Assembly: GCA_964442015.1 (NCBI GenBank)
Contig: CAYTYA010000001.1
Span: 1 to 64,000 of the forward strand
DNA length: 64,000 nucleotides
DNA from: GCA-002701945 sp964442015
Lineage (GTDB): Bacteria; Fidelibacterota; Marinisomatia; Marinisomatales; TCS55
Direction of reading: 5' to 3'
In this document: in pieces, positions 41,918-52,003 of the stretch
Position numbering within the stretch: position 1 is the first letter of the stretch
Layout: every line of letters begins with the position of its first letter
The notes under the pieces: generated by a model
Databases searched by the model: none
What the model saw: the letters and a program-made list of their open reading frames with translations, nothing else
Told to the model about the DNA's origin: nothing
Translations under genes and position numbers: made by a program

Positions 41918-42388
41918 TTAATCTTTATTAGAAATTGATTCTTTTAAATTTTCATCTTCAGAATCAATTTCTTCATTAATTTCTTTTTCTTTATTTTGAT
42001 CGTCTAAATTAGGATTATCTGTTATTGCAAATTCGATATCTGCATCAGGGATATTGTACTCCTCTTTTATATCTCTGATATCAGTTATTTTTTTATCAAT
42101 TTTTAATTGAATTTTATCAATTTTTTCAACAAGATGAAAAAACTCCTGGTTGCCTGAAAAGTTTACCATATTTTCATCTTTTGCATATTTTGTAACCATC
42201 CGTCCCATGTCTTCAAATAAAGTTGACAACTCTCGCTGTAACTGATGTTCCTCAATCTTAATTTTACTTATTTTAGTTAATTCTTCAGTCTTCGCAACTG
42301 CAATTTTACTAACCTCTTCCGCTTTCTCTACAGCCGCCGAACTCCAATCCTTCATATTTTTTTTTAAATCATTCCATAGTTTGGTCAT
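41918..42388 (-). CDS. Coiled-coil hypothetical protein
   Basis: The 156-residue soluble protein is nearly all helical. Residues 1-75 form an amphipathic stretch rich in Lys, Glu and Ala (AVEKAEEVSKIAVAKTEELT), and a second coiled coil covers about 85-115. The tail is strongly acidic (EKEINEEIDSEDENLKESIS). There is no signal peptide or known motif. The alternating K/E helix recalls phasin-like or YtxH-like proteins, but the similarity is compositional. It lies between the small 55-residue membrane gene and the sigma factor, all on one strand. Confidence 0.7.
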   Translation of the reverse strand: MTKLWNDLKKNMKDWSSAAVEKAEEVSKIAVAKTEELTKISKIKIEEHQLQRELSTLFEDMGRMVTKYAKDENMVNFSGNQEFFHLVEKIDKIQLKIDKKITDIRDIKEEYNIPDADIEFAITDNPNLDDQNKEKEINEEIDSEDENLKESISNKD

Positions 42389-42415
42389 TTTATAATATCC
42401 TAGGTTTAAATATGA

Positions 42416-42583
42416 TTAGTTTGTTTTATTAAGAAAAAGATTTGCCACATAAAAAATCCCTGCTCCAATGACTAAAGATGATAACTCTATATCCATATTA
42501 CGTAATCGTATACCTAATACAAAGCCAGAAATTATAATTATCATTGCAAATAATTGAATTCCTCTAAGAAAAGCGTATTTCAT
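42416..42583 (-). CDS. Small two-helix membrane protein, 55 residues
   Basis: An uninterrupted frame of 55 codons starts at ATG 42583, inside the end of the flavin oxidoreductase gene (overlap 20 bases), and ends 27 bases before the coiled-coil gene. The product begins MKYAFLRGIQLFAMIIIISG and has two hydrophobic segments (about 9-25 and 36-52) separated by a short charged loop (RLRNMDIE). The pattern, the lack of any other gene in this stretch and the same direction as its neighbours support it as a real gene. No family is recognised. Confidence 0.65.
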   Translation of the reverse strand: MKYAFLRGIQLFAMIIIISGFVLGIRLRNMDIELSSLVIGAGIFYVANLFLNKTN

Positions 42584-43628
42584 ATTGATTAGCAAGTTTA
42601 ATACTTTTAATAATTTTTTTCCAATTCCAATTATATGCTGATCTTAAAATATTTACAGGGTTTTTACTTTTTTCAAACCTATTTACCCAATAGTTAACAT
42701 TATCAATTGATAAGTTTTCAAATAAAAGCCTATTAGCAAATGAAATTCTTCTCTTATTATTTAAATCACGATTAATAATCTTCGATTGGTAATTTTTACC
42801 AGATAATTTGTATGCAGCAGAGAGTCCAGAATACATTGCCATCCTCATACCAAATCCAAATAGATAATCTTGATATCCACCGGCTTCACCTATCATTATA
42901 GGGCAGGCTCTATTCCAAAGCTTAGGCAGATTAAAACTACCTCTGTTAGCAAATTTACTTTTAACCTCAAAATCAAACCCATGTGTTTTAAAATATTGTA
43001 TACATGGATTTAATGGATCAATGGATTTTGAACTTTTCTTAAATGCTGTTGCTATGGTACCAAAACCATCTATAATAATTAAATATGCGTAACCTCTTGG
43101 TGCAAATTGTTTTCCAAGTAATAAATGTACTTGGTTTGGCAAATCAGTTACAATTTGTGCTCCACGAATATATGCTGCTGCGCGATATGCCCCTGTTGCA
43201 TTAATATCGGATTCAAGAATATTATAATGTTGATTAAATCGAAATCTGACATTTAAACTATTACATATTTCCGCCAAATAATTATCAAATGAACCACTAG
43301 AAGAACCTCTCTTAACTATATAGAAAAAAGGTTCCTGAGATTTAATTTTAACAGGTAAAACACCATTTAAATGGACAGAAAATTCAAATATGGGGAATTT
43401 TGGAATACCATTAAAATCTATACCACATTCGATAATTGATTCGGATACATTTTTTGAAAACATCCAATTTTCTATGCCCTCAAAATCTCCATCTCTAGAA
43501 TCACCAATATTACCCTTCTTTTCATAAATTGTTACAGATTTACCAAATTTAGATAGATTGATTGCTGCTGTCATTCCAGCAATACCAGCACCAACAATAT
43601 TGATTTTAGAATTTTCTTTTTTTTTCAA
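42564..43628 (-). CDS. FAD-dependent oxidoreductase, geranylgeranyl-reductase-like
   Basis: The 354-residue protein starts at TTG 43628; an in-frame stop is 9 bases upstream and the first ATG lies past the FAD-binding motif. The dinucleotide motif is NIVGAGIAGMTAAINLSKFG (9-28), followed by IYEKKGNIG. A second motif, MIGEAGGYQDYLFGFGMRMA, is the usual C-terminal FAD contact of the group (GDAAG-type loop with GEAGG). It resembles geranylgeranyl reductase-like enzymes that hydrogenate isoprenoid chains, but could be another flavoprotein. It starts 16 bases after serA. Confidence 0.75.
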   Translation of the reverse strand: MKKKENSKINIVGAGIAGMTAAINLSKFGKSVTIYEKKGNIGDSRDGDFEGIENWMFSKNVSESIIECGIDFNGIPKFPIFEFSVHLNGVLPVKIKSQEPFFYIVKRGSSSGSFDNYLAEICNSLNVRFRFNQHYNILESDINATGAYRAAAYIRGAQIVTDLPNQVHLLLGKQFAPRGYAYLIIIDGFGTIATAFKKSSKSIDPLNPCIQYFKTHGFDFEVKSKFANRGSFNLPKLWNRACPIMIGEAGGYQDYLFGFGMRMAMYSGLSAAYKLSGKNYQSKIINRDLNNKRRISFANRLLFENLSIDNVNYWVNRFEKSKNPVNILRSAYNWNWKKIIKSIKLANQYEIRFS

Positions 43629-43644
43629 AAATTGAAATTATTTG

Positions 43645-45234
43645 TTAACAAATAATTTGTTGGACAGATAAAATTTCTGGTATATCAACTAATAATTGAA
43701 TAATAGAAGAAGGAACTTCTGCATCTAATCTTATTAATGCAAAGGCTTCATCCATTTCAGATGTATTGCTTAAGATATATGCACCTATATTAATTTTATT
43801 TTCACCTAAAAGTGTTCCAACTTTTCCAATTACACCAGGGACATCTTCGTTTTTAATAAATAATAAGTTCCCCATTGGGTTTATATCCATTTCATATCCT
43901 AAAATTTTAACTAATCGCAGCTGGTTACCATCAAAAACACTACCATCAAGCATGTTTTCTGCATTACCAGATACTACACAAGAATTAATTAGATTAGTAT
44001 AAGAACCGTCTTCGTTATTTGCCCCATATTCAATAATAACACCTCTTTCTTTTGCAAGAAATTCAGCATTAATATAATTCACTCTATCAGGAACAAGATC
44101 ATTTAATAATCCTTTGATAAAAGATAACATAAATGGTTTAATATCATCAAAAGGTCCTTGAACATTCACTTTTACTTTTTGGATAGCACCTTGAGCTAGT
44201 TGCCCTTGAATAATACCCATTTTTTCTGCAAGTAATAAATGGGGTTGAATCTGTTTTAACATATTCATATCACCTATAGGAATATTTAATGCACTTGAAA
44301 GCTTATTATCAATAATATAGTCTCTTACTAATTCACAAATTGTTACTGATACTCCTTCTTTAGCTTCCTTAGTAGAAGCACCAAGATGAGGAGTCATAAG
44401 AATATTATCAATATTAGTAAAAGGATGGTCTTTTTTAATAGGCTCTTGTACAAAAACATCTATAGCAGCACCAGCAATTATCCCCTCTTTAACTGCAACA
44501 GCTAAATCTTCTTCATTAATAATTCCTCCACGAGCAACATTTATTATCATTGCTGTTGATTTCATCATCTTGATTCTTTCTAAATCAAACAGATTATCTG
44601 TAGATTCTAGTTTTGGTACATGTACTGAAATAAAATCAGATTGTCTTGTCAGAGAATCTAAATCAGTTAATGTAACTTCATCTTGACTAAAAATATTATC
44701 AGCTATATATGGATCAAAACCTATTACACTCATACCAAATGATAAACATCTGGTCATCACTTCTCTGCCAATTTTCCCTAAGCCAACTATACCTATGGTC
44801 TTATTTCTAAGCTCAGTGCCGATAAGATTATTGCGATCCCAGTTTCCAGCATTAAGTCTTTGATTGCCTATAGAAATGTTTCTAGCTAATGATAACATGA
44901 TGCCAATTGTGTGTTCAGCTGCAGATACAGTATTAACATCTGGCGTATTCATCACAATAATTCCCTTTTGAGTAGCTGCAGGAATATCAATGTTATCTAC
45001 ACCAACACCAGCACGTCCAATAACCTGTAGTTTTTTTGCAGTATTTATTAATTCTTCATCAATTATAGTTCCACTTCGAATGATCCATCCATCAATTTCT
45101 GAAACTATATTTAACAATTCTTTCTTTTCAACATCTGTATTATAAACTATACTAATATTTGCATTCTTTAATACAGAAAGGCCTGCATCTGAAAGTGGGT
45201 CCGTAATGAGAACTTTAATTTTATTATCTTTCAT
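43645..45234 (-). CDS. serA: D-3-phosphoglycerate dehydrogenase
   Basis: SerA oxidises 3-phosphoglycerate in the first step of serine synthesis. The 529-residue long form has the NAD motif GIVGLGKIGREV, catalytic Arg in NVARGGIINEEDL, Glu in VFVQEP and His in MTPHLGAST. An intervening (ASB) domain follows at about 318-450. An ACT domain closes the protein (about 455-529, LLFIKNEDVPGVIGKVGTLL), where serine feedback may act. Its ATG lies 11 bases inside the end of the aconitase gene, so the two are co-translated. Confidence 0.95.
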   Translation of the reverse strand: MKDNKIKVLITDPLSDAGLSVLKNANISIVYNTDVEKKELLNIVSEIDGWIIRSGTIIDEELINTAKKLQVIGRAGVGVDNIDIPAATQKGIIVMNTPDVNTVSAAEHTIGIMLSLARNISIGNQRLNAGNWDRNNLIGTELRNKTIGIVGLGKIGREVMTRCLSFGMSVIGFDPYIADNIFSQDEVTLTDLDSLTRQSDFISVHVPKLESTDNLFDLERIKMMKSTAMIINVARGGIINEEDLAVAVKEGIIAGAAIDVFVQEPIKKDHPFTNIDNILMTPHLGASTKEAKEGVSVTICELVRDYIIDNKLSSALNIPIGDMNMLKQIQPHLLLAEKMGIIQGQLAQGAIQKVKVNVQGPFDDIKPFMLSFIKGLLNDLVPDRVNYINAEFLAKERGVIIEYGANNEDGSYTNLINSCVVSGNAENMLDGSVFDGNQLRLVKILGYEMDINPMGNLLFIKNEDVPGVIGKVGTLLGENKINIGAYILSNTSEMDEAFALIRLDAEVPSSIIQLLVDIPEILSVQQIIC

Positions 45235-47485
45235 TTTCTCGAATCAAATTAAGGGCTGATCCTGCTCTAAACCAAGCTATCTGTGTATCATTATAGGTAT
45301 GATTACAGTTAATAATATCAATATCTGAATTACTATGCTTAATCTCCATACTAATTGTCTTTCCAGGAGAAATCTCATCAAGATCAATAAATGAGAACAA
45401 ATCATCTTCTAATATTTTATCATAATCAGAAGGATCATTAAATGTAAGAGCCAGCATTCCTTGTTTTTTAAGATTTGTTTCATGAATTCTTGCAAATGAT
45501 TTAACAAGAATTACACGCACACCTAAATGTCTTGGCTCCATAGCCGCATGCTCTCTTGAAGAACCTTCACCATAGTTCTCATCACCTACTACAATAGACA
45601 TAATATTATTCTTTTTATAATATCTTTGTACAAGAGGAACTGGTCCATAATCTCCAGTAAGTTGATTTTTAACTAAATTGGATTTTTTATTAAAATAATT
45701 AATTGCTCCAGTCAACATATTATCAGAAATATTATCTAAATGACCACGATATTTTAACCAAGGTCCTGCCATAGATATATGATCAGTAGTACATTTTCCT
45801 TTTGCTTTAATTAATAATTTCAAATTAATAAAATTATCTCCTTTCCATTTTGAGAAAGGAGTAAGCAACTGTAATCGTTTTGATTCTGGATCTACAATAA
45901 TCTTATTAGAAGAACCATTTATAGTTGGTGCTTGGTAACCTAAATCTTCAACGTCAAATCCATTTGCAGGCAAATCTAAACCAATAGGTGGATCTAACAT
46001 TACTTCTTCTAAATTCTTATTAACTAAAGTATCTTTAATTGGATTAAATGAAAGATCTCCTGAAATTGCAAGAGCAGTTACAAGCTCTGGGGATCCTACA
46101 AAAGCATATGTATTTGGATTGCCATCATTTCGTTTAGAAAAATTTCTATTAAATGATGTAAGTATTGTATTTTTTTTATCTGGATCATCTGAATGCCTAT
46201 CCCATTGCCCTATACATGGGCCACAAGCATTTGCCAAGACGACTCCACCAATCTCTTCAAATACGCTTAGTAAGCCATCTCTATTTACTGTATACCTTAC
46301 TTGCTCACTTCCAGGTGTTATAGTAAAATCACTATTTACACTAAGATTTTTATCTATTGCTTGCTTTGCTACGCTTGCTGAACGAGATATATCTTCATAA
46401 GATGAATTTGTACATGATCCAATAAGACTCACTTCAATCTTGGTTGGCCAATCATTCTTCTCTGCTTCCTTAGCCATTTCAGATATTGGTGTTGCCCGAT
46501 CAGGAGTAAATGGGCCATTTAAATGAGGTTCTAATTCAGATAAATTAACCTCTATTACTTTATCGAAGAATAATTCTGGATCAGAATAAACTTCATCATC
46601 CGCTTGTAGATAATTTTTAAAACTATCAGCTAATTTTACGACTTCAGATCGTCCGGTTAAATGAAGATATTTGGCCATATTTTCATCATAACCAAAAATA
46701 GATGTTGTCGCACCTATTTCAGCACCCATATTGCATATTGTTCCTTTACCAGTACAAGAGAGCGTCTTTGCTCCTGATCCAAAATACTCTACTATTGCAC
46801 CAGTACCTCCTTTTACGGATAATAATCCTGCAACTTTTAAAATAATATCTTTAGATGATGCCCATCCATTTAGCTCACCAATAAGTTTAATGCCAATTAG
46901 TTTAGGGAATAATAATTCCCATGGCATTCCTGCCATGACATCAACCGCATCTGCACCACCCACTCCAATAGCTATCATACCAAGACCACCAGCATTTACT
47001 GTATGACTATCCGTACCTATCATCATCCCTCCAGGAAATGCGTAGTTCTCAAGAATAACTTGATGAATTATTCCTGCACCAGGTTTCCAGAAACCAATTC
47101 CATATTTATTTGATACTGACTCCAAAAAATCATATACTTCTCCATTAGTATCTAAAGCAACAGATAAATCTTTTTTTGCATCAACTTTTGCTTGGATGAG
47201 ATGATCGCAATGAACTGTAGTGGGCTTTGCAACTGTACTTTTACCAGCCATCATAAATTGTAATAATGCCATTTGAGCTGTAGCATCCTGCATAGCTACA
47301 CGATCTGGCGAAAATTCTACGTAAGATTCTGATCTTATATATTCCTCATCAAAATCATTTTTAAATAGGTGACTATATAATATTTTTTCAGAATAAGTCA
47401 ATGGGCGTTGGAGTATATCCTTTGCAAAATCTATTCGTTTTGACATATTGGTATACAAATCTTTGATTATTTCAAAATCAAACAT
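45224..47485 (-). CDS. acn: Aconitate hydratase, mitochondrial type
   Basis: Aconitase isomerises citrate and isocitrate in the TCA cycle. The 753-residue protein has cluster ligands in SLIGSCTNSSYED and NACGPCIGQWDR (three Cys for a [4Fe-4S] site). It also has HCDHLIQAKVD, GTDSHTVNAGGLGMIAIGVG and the swivel domain GDENYGEGSSREHAAMEPRH. Length and these forms fit the mitochondrial-type AcnA rather than AcnB or IRP1-like enzymes. It leads the minus-strand run into serA and diverges from porU, 131 bases away. Confidence 0.95.
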   Translation of the reverse strand: MFDFEIIKDLYTNMSKRIDFAKDILQRPLTYSEKILYSHLFKNDFDEEYIRSESYVEFSPDRVAMQDATAQMALLQFMMAGKSTVAKPTTVHCDHLIQAKVDAKKDLSVALDTNGEVYDFLESVSNKYGIGFWKPGAGIIHQVILENYAFPGGMMIGTDSHTVNAGGLGMIAIGVGGADAVDVMAGMPWELLFPKLIGIKLIGELNGWASSKDIILKVAGLLSVKGGTGAIVEYFGSGAKTLSCTGKGTICNMGAEIGATTSIFGYDENMAKYLHLTGRSEVVKLADSFKNYLQADDEVYSDPELFFDKVIEVNLSELEPHLNGPFTPDRATPISEMAKEAEKNDWPTKIEVSLIGSCTNSSYEDISRSASVAKQAIDKNLSVNSDFTITPGSEQVRYTVNRDGLLSVFEEIGGVVLANACGPCIGQWDRHSDDPDKKNTILTSFNRNFSKRNDGNPNTYAFVGSPELVTALAISGDLSFNPIKDTLVNKNLEEVMLDPPIGLDLPANGFDVEDLGYQAPTINGSSNKIIVDPESKRLQLLTPFSKWKGDNFINLKLLIKAKGKCTTDHISMAGPWLKYRGHLDNISDNMLTGAINYFNKKSNLVKNQLTGDYGPVPLVQRYYKKNNIMSIVVGDENYGEGSSREHAAMEPRHLGVRVILVKSFARIHETNLKKQGMLALTFNDPSDYDKILEDDLFSFIDLDEISPGKTISMEIKHSNSDIDIINCNHTYNDTQIAWFRAGSALNLIRENER

Positions 47486-47616
47486 AAAAAATCATTAACC
47501 TTTCTAACATATTGGAACTGAAATACTAAATAATCGTATTAAATCTAATATTAATAGATTATTAAATCGTCATAATTCAAACTCAATAGATCCAAAATAT
47601 CTAAATTCAGATACTC

Positions 47617-50600
47617 ATGCAGTTTATATATAGACTTTTTCCAATATTTTTAATAGCAAATTTATATGCTGAAATTAATTATTCGATTATACAATCTAAT
47701 CAACAAAAATTAATTCTGGATATAAATGTAGATTTACAATCAGAACAAGATCTAAAGCCTATATCAGTACTTATAGGCTTACCAGAACTAGAATACCCAG
47801 AACTTCTTATTGAATATGGAATAGATAATAAGATATCTCCATATTGGGATCCAACTGAATTTAAAGGTATAGAATGGATTAATCTTCAACGTTTACAGAA
47901 TCTAAATGTTGCAACTTTACAAATAGATACGAAAAAGGATAATAATAAATATTACAAAAATATTAGAATTACTTGTCTATTTACTAAAGCACAATCAAAA
48001 AATAAATCTCCAAATTTTACTGAAAACAAAATACTAAATAATCGTGTAATTAATTGGCCTATAGCAAAAAATTGGGTTAAAGAAAAAAATCAACCAAATA
48101 ATAAAAGAATCTATCCTGCAAATGGACAATGGGCTCAATTTAAAATTACGGAAGATGGTATGCATAGTATACCCGCAAACATCATCATAAATAGTGGGAT
48201 AGAAACCTCCAATCGAGATCCAAGAAGTTTTAAGTTATTTACAAGTTCTAGCCTAGGTAGGGACCGTAGTAATGATTTAATAGGAACAATAAATTATACA
48301 CCCATTAAAGAAAATTTAATTGAGATAGGTATTTATTTCGATGGGGAAAATGATGGTAAGCTTGACGAAGGTGATCAGATCATTTTTTATGGTAGAGGAG
48401 TAAGCGGAATAAATAATCATGGAATAGATATTAGTCATCAAAAGAATCTGTATTTTACTGAAAATAATTATTGGCTTTTTATACCAGATGATAATATAAA
48501 TCTTGGCAAAAGAATCGATAATTTAGAATCCTCAACTAATTCTAGTGTAACACTTAACTATGGTCTTTCAACTTTTTATGATGAGAATGATTTAATTAAC
48601 CCTTTTGCGGGTGGTCTTTCATGGGCTGGCGCAGCAATTCCAAATGGCAGTTCAAATACAGTGGTGACCTCAATAGAGTCACCAAATCAATCAATAGATG
48701 TAAATACTACTGTAGGTTTTTTGGGAAATTCATCATCAATTGAAGCCCAGGCAAATCCAAATCATTTTATTGAAATTTACCATGAATCACTTAATGATTT
48801 GCAATCATCGAAGTCTTGGGTGGGATTAGTTAGAGCTAATTCAACTTTTAGTTTTTCGGGAAATAGATTAAATAATGGAACAAACATATTTATACTAAAA
48901 AATTCCTCTAATAATTCTTATTCACAACCCCATTTTGACTATATCTTTGGGGAATACGGCAGAAACCTCGATGATCAAAATATCCCTTATGAATTTTTTT
49001 CACCTATTCATAGCAATACTATTAGATTTCGATTTAACACCCAATCTGAAATAATTATTTGGGATATTACTGATATAGCATCTCCAAAATTAGTTATACA
49101 AAGTATAGATAATTCAGGTATGTATTTTGATACTATTCTACCAGAGGACACATTGACACGATATAGTGTTTTTTCGCAGTCTACACTAAATGATATAAGT
49201 GAAATTGACCTATTAGAAAATATATCATTCAGTAACTATAGAATTATTAGACCAGGCGTTGAACATCTAATTATTGGTCCATTAGAATTTTCTACTGTAT
49301 CTGCACCATTAGTATCACATCGAGGTAGTTGTGAATATATCTCTTTAGAACAAATTTATAATGAATTCTCTGGGGGAAATAAAGATCCAGTTGCTATAAG
49401 AGATTTTATTCAATGGACTCAAGAAAATTGGCAAAACCCTAAACCTTATACAGTCTTATTAATGGGTGATGCTGACTATGACTATAGAAATATAACACAA
49501 CAATCCAGTATCAAGGTCCCAACAGTTCAAATTGGCTACAGTAATAACCATAGAGCAACTGATGATAGATTAGCTGCGTATAATGGCTTAATACCTGATT
49601 TAGCAATTGGTAGATATCCTGCGAAATCAAAAGATGATGTCTCTGCATTTGTTGAAAAGATTATCCAATACGAAAACAATCCTATTTATGGAATGTGGAG
49701 ACAACGCATCACCCTCGTAGCAGATGATGCAGCAAGGCCAGAGCCTGTTCATGGTTCAATAGCAACTGGAAAAAGTCATACTCAAAACTCTGAGACTATA
49801 TCTAATCTTATTGGACCAGGTATAGAAATTAGAAAATTATATATGATGGAATATCCTGAAGTCAGCAATTCATCACTGTACGGGGTAATAAAACCTGATG
49901 CTACTGAAGAACTATTAAGCATCCTTTCTGAAGGCACCTCTATAATTAATTATATAGGACATGGATCTGCTCATCAATGGGCTCAAGAGAGATTATTGTA
50001 TCAAGATGACGACATAAATAATATTAATACAAATGGAATGCTCCCTGTTTGGATAGCAGGTACATGTTCATGGGGTCATTTTGATGAAATTGAATCAGAA
50101 GCTTTTTCTGAAGAAATTATTCGTATGCAAAATAATGGTGCAAGTGCAATTATATCTACGACAAGACTAATATCAGTTAGTAGTAATGCATATTTTACGA
50201 GAGAAATATTTAAATCTATTTTTAGAGATAGCATAATAACAAATGAACCCATTGGAATTATAATGCAATCAGTGAAAGATGGATCTTCAAGTGGTGAGCT
50301 TTTTCAATTATTTGGAGATCCTGCTATGAAGCTTGCTTTACCCCAGCATAGCTTAGATATTGTTAATGTTAATCCTGATACTTTACTAACATTAGATACT
50401 GCAAGGGTTAACGCTATTCAAGAAATAAATACTAATGGTTCTGGATATGGTTTTCTTACTTTAAATGATGCGGATAAAAATGTTACTAGAGAATACTCAA
50501 TTAATTCTACTATACAAGAATTAAGCTATATCCTACCAGGAAAAACATTGTTTAAAGGTCAATTCTCTTTTAATGGAAAAGATTTTAGTGCTATGATGAG

Positions 50601-51369
50601 AGTGCCCAAAGATATATCCTATTCTAATGCTCCTGGAGAAATTAATATTTATATGATAATTGAAAATAATCCATCAGAGGAAGCAATTGGTTCTCTACAG
50701 AATATTATATTAAAGGGAGGTAGCTCGGTTCAAGATGTAACTGGCCCTATTATATCATTTGAAAAAGAAAATGGTTTTCAATTAAGAAATTCAGATCATT
50801 TGGAAGATGGAGAAAAATTATATTTACGATTATCTGACCCAATTGGAATTAACCTTACAGGAGAAATTGGTCATGAAATCTTATATTCAGATAAAAGCAA
50901 TGAAAATAAAAGTGATATAACTCATTTATTTATTTATGATGAAAATAGTATTACAACAGGAAGAATACTTATTAATGATTTAAGTAATGAAAATTTGTAT
51001 TTTCAAGTTAAAGCATGGGATAATGCTAATAATCCTTCAGAAAAAGAGATAAAACTATTTATTTCAGAAAATAAAGGTTTAACTTTATTTAATGTATATA
51101 ATTATCCAAATCCTTTTAAAAATAATACTCAGTTTAGCTTTGAAATAAATGAATCAGCTGAAATTGAAATTAATATTTATACTTTAGGGGGAAGAAAAAT
51201 TAGAAATATTGATAGAGATTTTTATGAAGCTGGCTATAACTTTATCAACTGGGACGGTAAAGATAAATATGGAGATAATATTGCTAATGGAGTATATCTA
51301 TATTCACTGAAAGCATTTAACGATGGAAGTAAAATATCAAAAATTGGTAAAATAGCTAAATATCAATAA
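47617..51369 (+). CDS. porU: PorU-like C25-family peptidase, T9SS sortase
   Basis: The 1250-residue exported protein has a signal peptide (1-18). Its C25 (gingipain-like) catalytic core lies at about 560-920, with His782 in YIGHGSAHQW and Cys817 in GTCSWGHFD. DADYDYRNIT and AIGRYPAKSKDDVSAFV are nearby conserved loops. A FlgD-like T9SS C-terminal domain closes it (about 1160-1250, YNYPNPFKNNTQ, NFINWDGKDKYGDNIANGVY). Size and layout match PorU, which removes the sorting signal of T9SS cargo and attaches A-LPS. It is followed after 5 bases by maf. A general C25 peptidase is the alternative, but N-terminal length and PorZ-like protein elsewhere support PorU. Confidence 0.85.
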   Translation: MQFIYRLFPIFLIANLYAEINYSIIQSNQQKLILDINVDLQSEQDLKPISVLIGLPELEYPELLIEYGIDNKISPYWDPTEFKGIEWINLQRLQNLNVATLQIDTKKDNNKYYKNIRITCLFTKAQSKNKSPNFTENKILNNRVINWPIAKNWVKEKNQPNNKRIYPANGQWAQFKITEDGMHSIPANIIINSGIETSNRDPRSFKLFTSSSLGRDRSNDLIGTINYTPIKENLIEIGIYFDGENDGKLDEGDQIIFYGRGVSGINNHGIDISHQKNLYFTENNYWLFIPDDNINLGKRIDNLESSTNSSVTLNYGLSTFYDENDLINPFAGGLSWAGAAIPNGSSNTVVTSIESPNQSIDVNTTVGFLGNSSSIEAQANPNHFIEIYHESLNDLQSSKSWVGLVRANSTFSFSGNRLNNGTNIFILKNSSNNSYSQPHFDYIFGEYGRNLDDQNIPYEFFSPIHSNTIRFRFNTQSEIIIWDITDIASPKLVIQSIDNSGMYFDTILPEDTLTRYSVFSQSTLNDISEIDLLENISFSNYRIIRPGVEHLIIGPLEFSTVSAPLVSHRGSCEYISLEQIYNEFSGGNKDPVAIRDFIQWTQENWQNPKPYTVLLMGDADYDYRNITQQSSIKVPTVQIGYSNNHRATDDRLAAYNGLIPDLAIGRYPAKSKDDVSAFVEKIIQYENNPIYGMWRQRITLVADDAARPEPVHGSIATGKSHTQNSETISNLIGPGIEIRKLYMMEYPEVSNSSLYGVIKPDATEELLSILSEGTSIINYIGHGSAHQWAQERLLYQDDDINNINTNGMLPVWIAGTCSWGHFDEIESEAFSEEIIRMQNNGASAIISTTRLISVSSNAYFTREIFKSIFRDSIITNEPIGIIMQSVKDGSSSGELFQLFGDPAMKLALPQHSLDIVNVNPDTLLTLDTARVNAIQEINTNGSGYGFLTLNDADKNVTREYSINSTIQELSYILPGKTLFKGQFSFNGKDFSAMMRVPKDISYSNAPGEINIYMIIENNPSEEAIGSLQNIILKGGSSVQDVTGPIISFEKENGFQLRNSDHLEDGEKLYLRLSDPIGINLTGEIGHEILYSDKSNENKSDITHLFIYDENSITTGRILINDLSNENLYFQVKAWDNANNPSEKEIKLFISENKGLTLFNVYNYPNPFKNNTQFSFEINESAEIEINIYTLGGRKIRNIDRDFYEAGYNFINWDGKDKYGDNIANGVYLYSLKAFNDGSKISKIGKIAKYQ

Positions 51370-51374
51370 TACTA

Positions 51375-51947
51375 ATGTTTCATTTTAATAATATTATCTT
51401 GGCTTCCAGTTCACCTCGAAGAAAACAATTATTAAAGCAAATTGGGATCAATTTTACTACTGAAATTAGTGGCGTAGATGAATCAATTGATTTAGATCTT
51501 TCTCCGAAAAGAGTTGCAAAATATTTTGCATTAAAAAAAGCCAGAAAAGTTTCATTAAAGTTTCCTAAAAAATTAGTTATTGGAGCAGACACTATAGTAG
51601 TATGTAATGGAAAAATACTTGGAAAACCAAAAGATGAAAAAGAAAGCTTTAATATGCTTACAATGCTATCTGGAAAAACGCATAAAGTAATCACAGGAGT
51701 ATCTCTTCAATGTAAAGATGAAAGTATAAATAAAACTTTCCATGAAACCACAAAAGTTACATTTAATGATTTAAGCAATAATTATATCTTTCATTATATT
51801 AGAACTTATAGCCCTTTTGATAAAGCTGGAAGTTATGGTATACAAGATTGGTTTGCAGTTTGTGTGAGAAAAATTGATGGTTGTTTCTATAATGTTATGG
51901 GTCTTCCTTTATCTAAATTCTGGGAAGAAATAAATAAATTGAGATAA
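51375..51947 (+). CDS. maf: Maf-family nucleotide pyrophosphatase
   Basis: Maf proteins hydrolyse non-canonical or pyrimidine nucleoside triphosphates (dTTP/UTP type) and affect septum formation. The 190-residue protein has IILASSSPRRKQLLKQIG (7-24), KLVIGADTIVV with the catalytic Asp, a second block LSGKTHKVITGVSL, and the SPFDKAGSYGIQDW motif near the C-terminus. It fits the YhdE-like dTTPase/UTPase branch. It lies 5 bases after porU and 56 bases before the RodZ-like gene, leading toward the dcw cluster. Confidence 0.93.
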   Translation: MFHFNNIILASSSPRRKQLLKQIGINFTTEISGVDESIDLDLSPKRVAKYFALKKARKVSLKFPKKLVIGADTIVVCNGKILGKPKDEKESFNMLTMLSGKTHKVITGVSLQCKDESINKTFHETTKVTFNDLSNNYIFHYIRTYSPFDKAGSYGIQDWFAVCVRKIDGCFYNVMGLPLSKFWEEINKLR

Positions 51948-52003
51948 TTTAGTTTTTCATATTACTAAATGAAATTTAATTTCTACATTGAATTACAAAT
52001 ATT

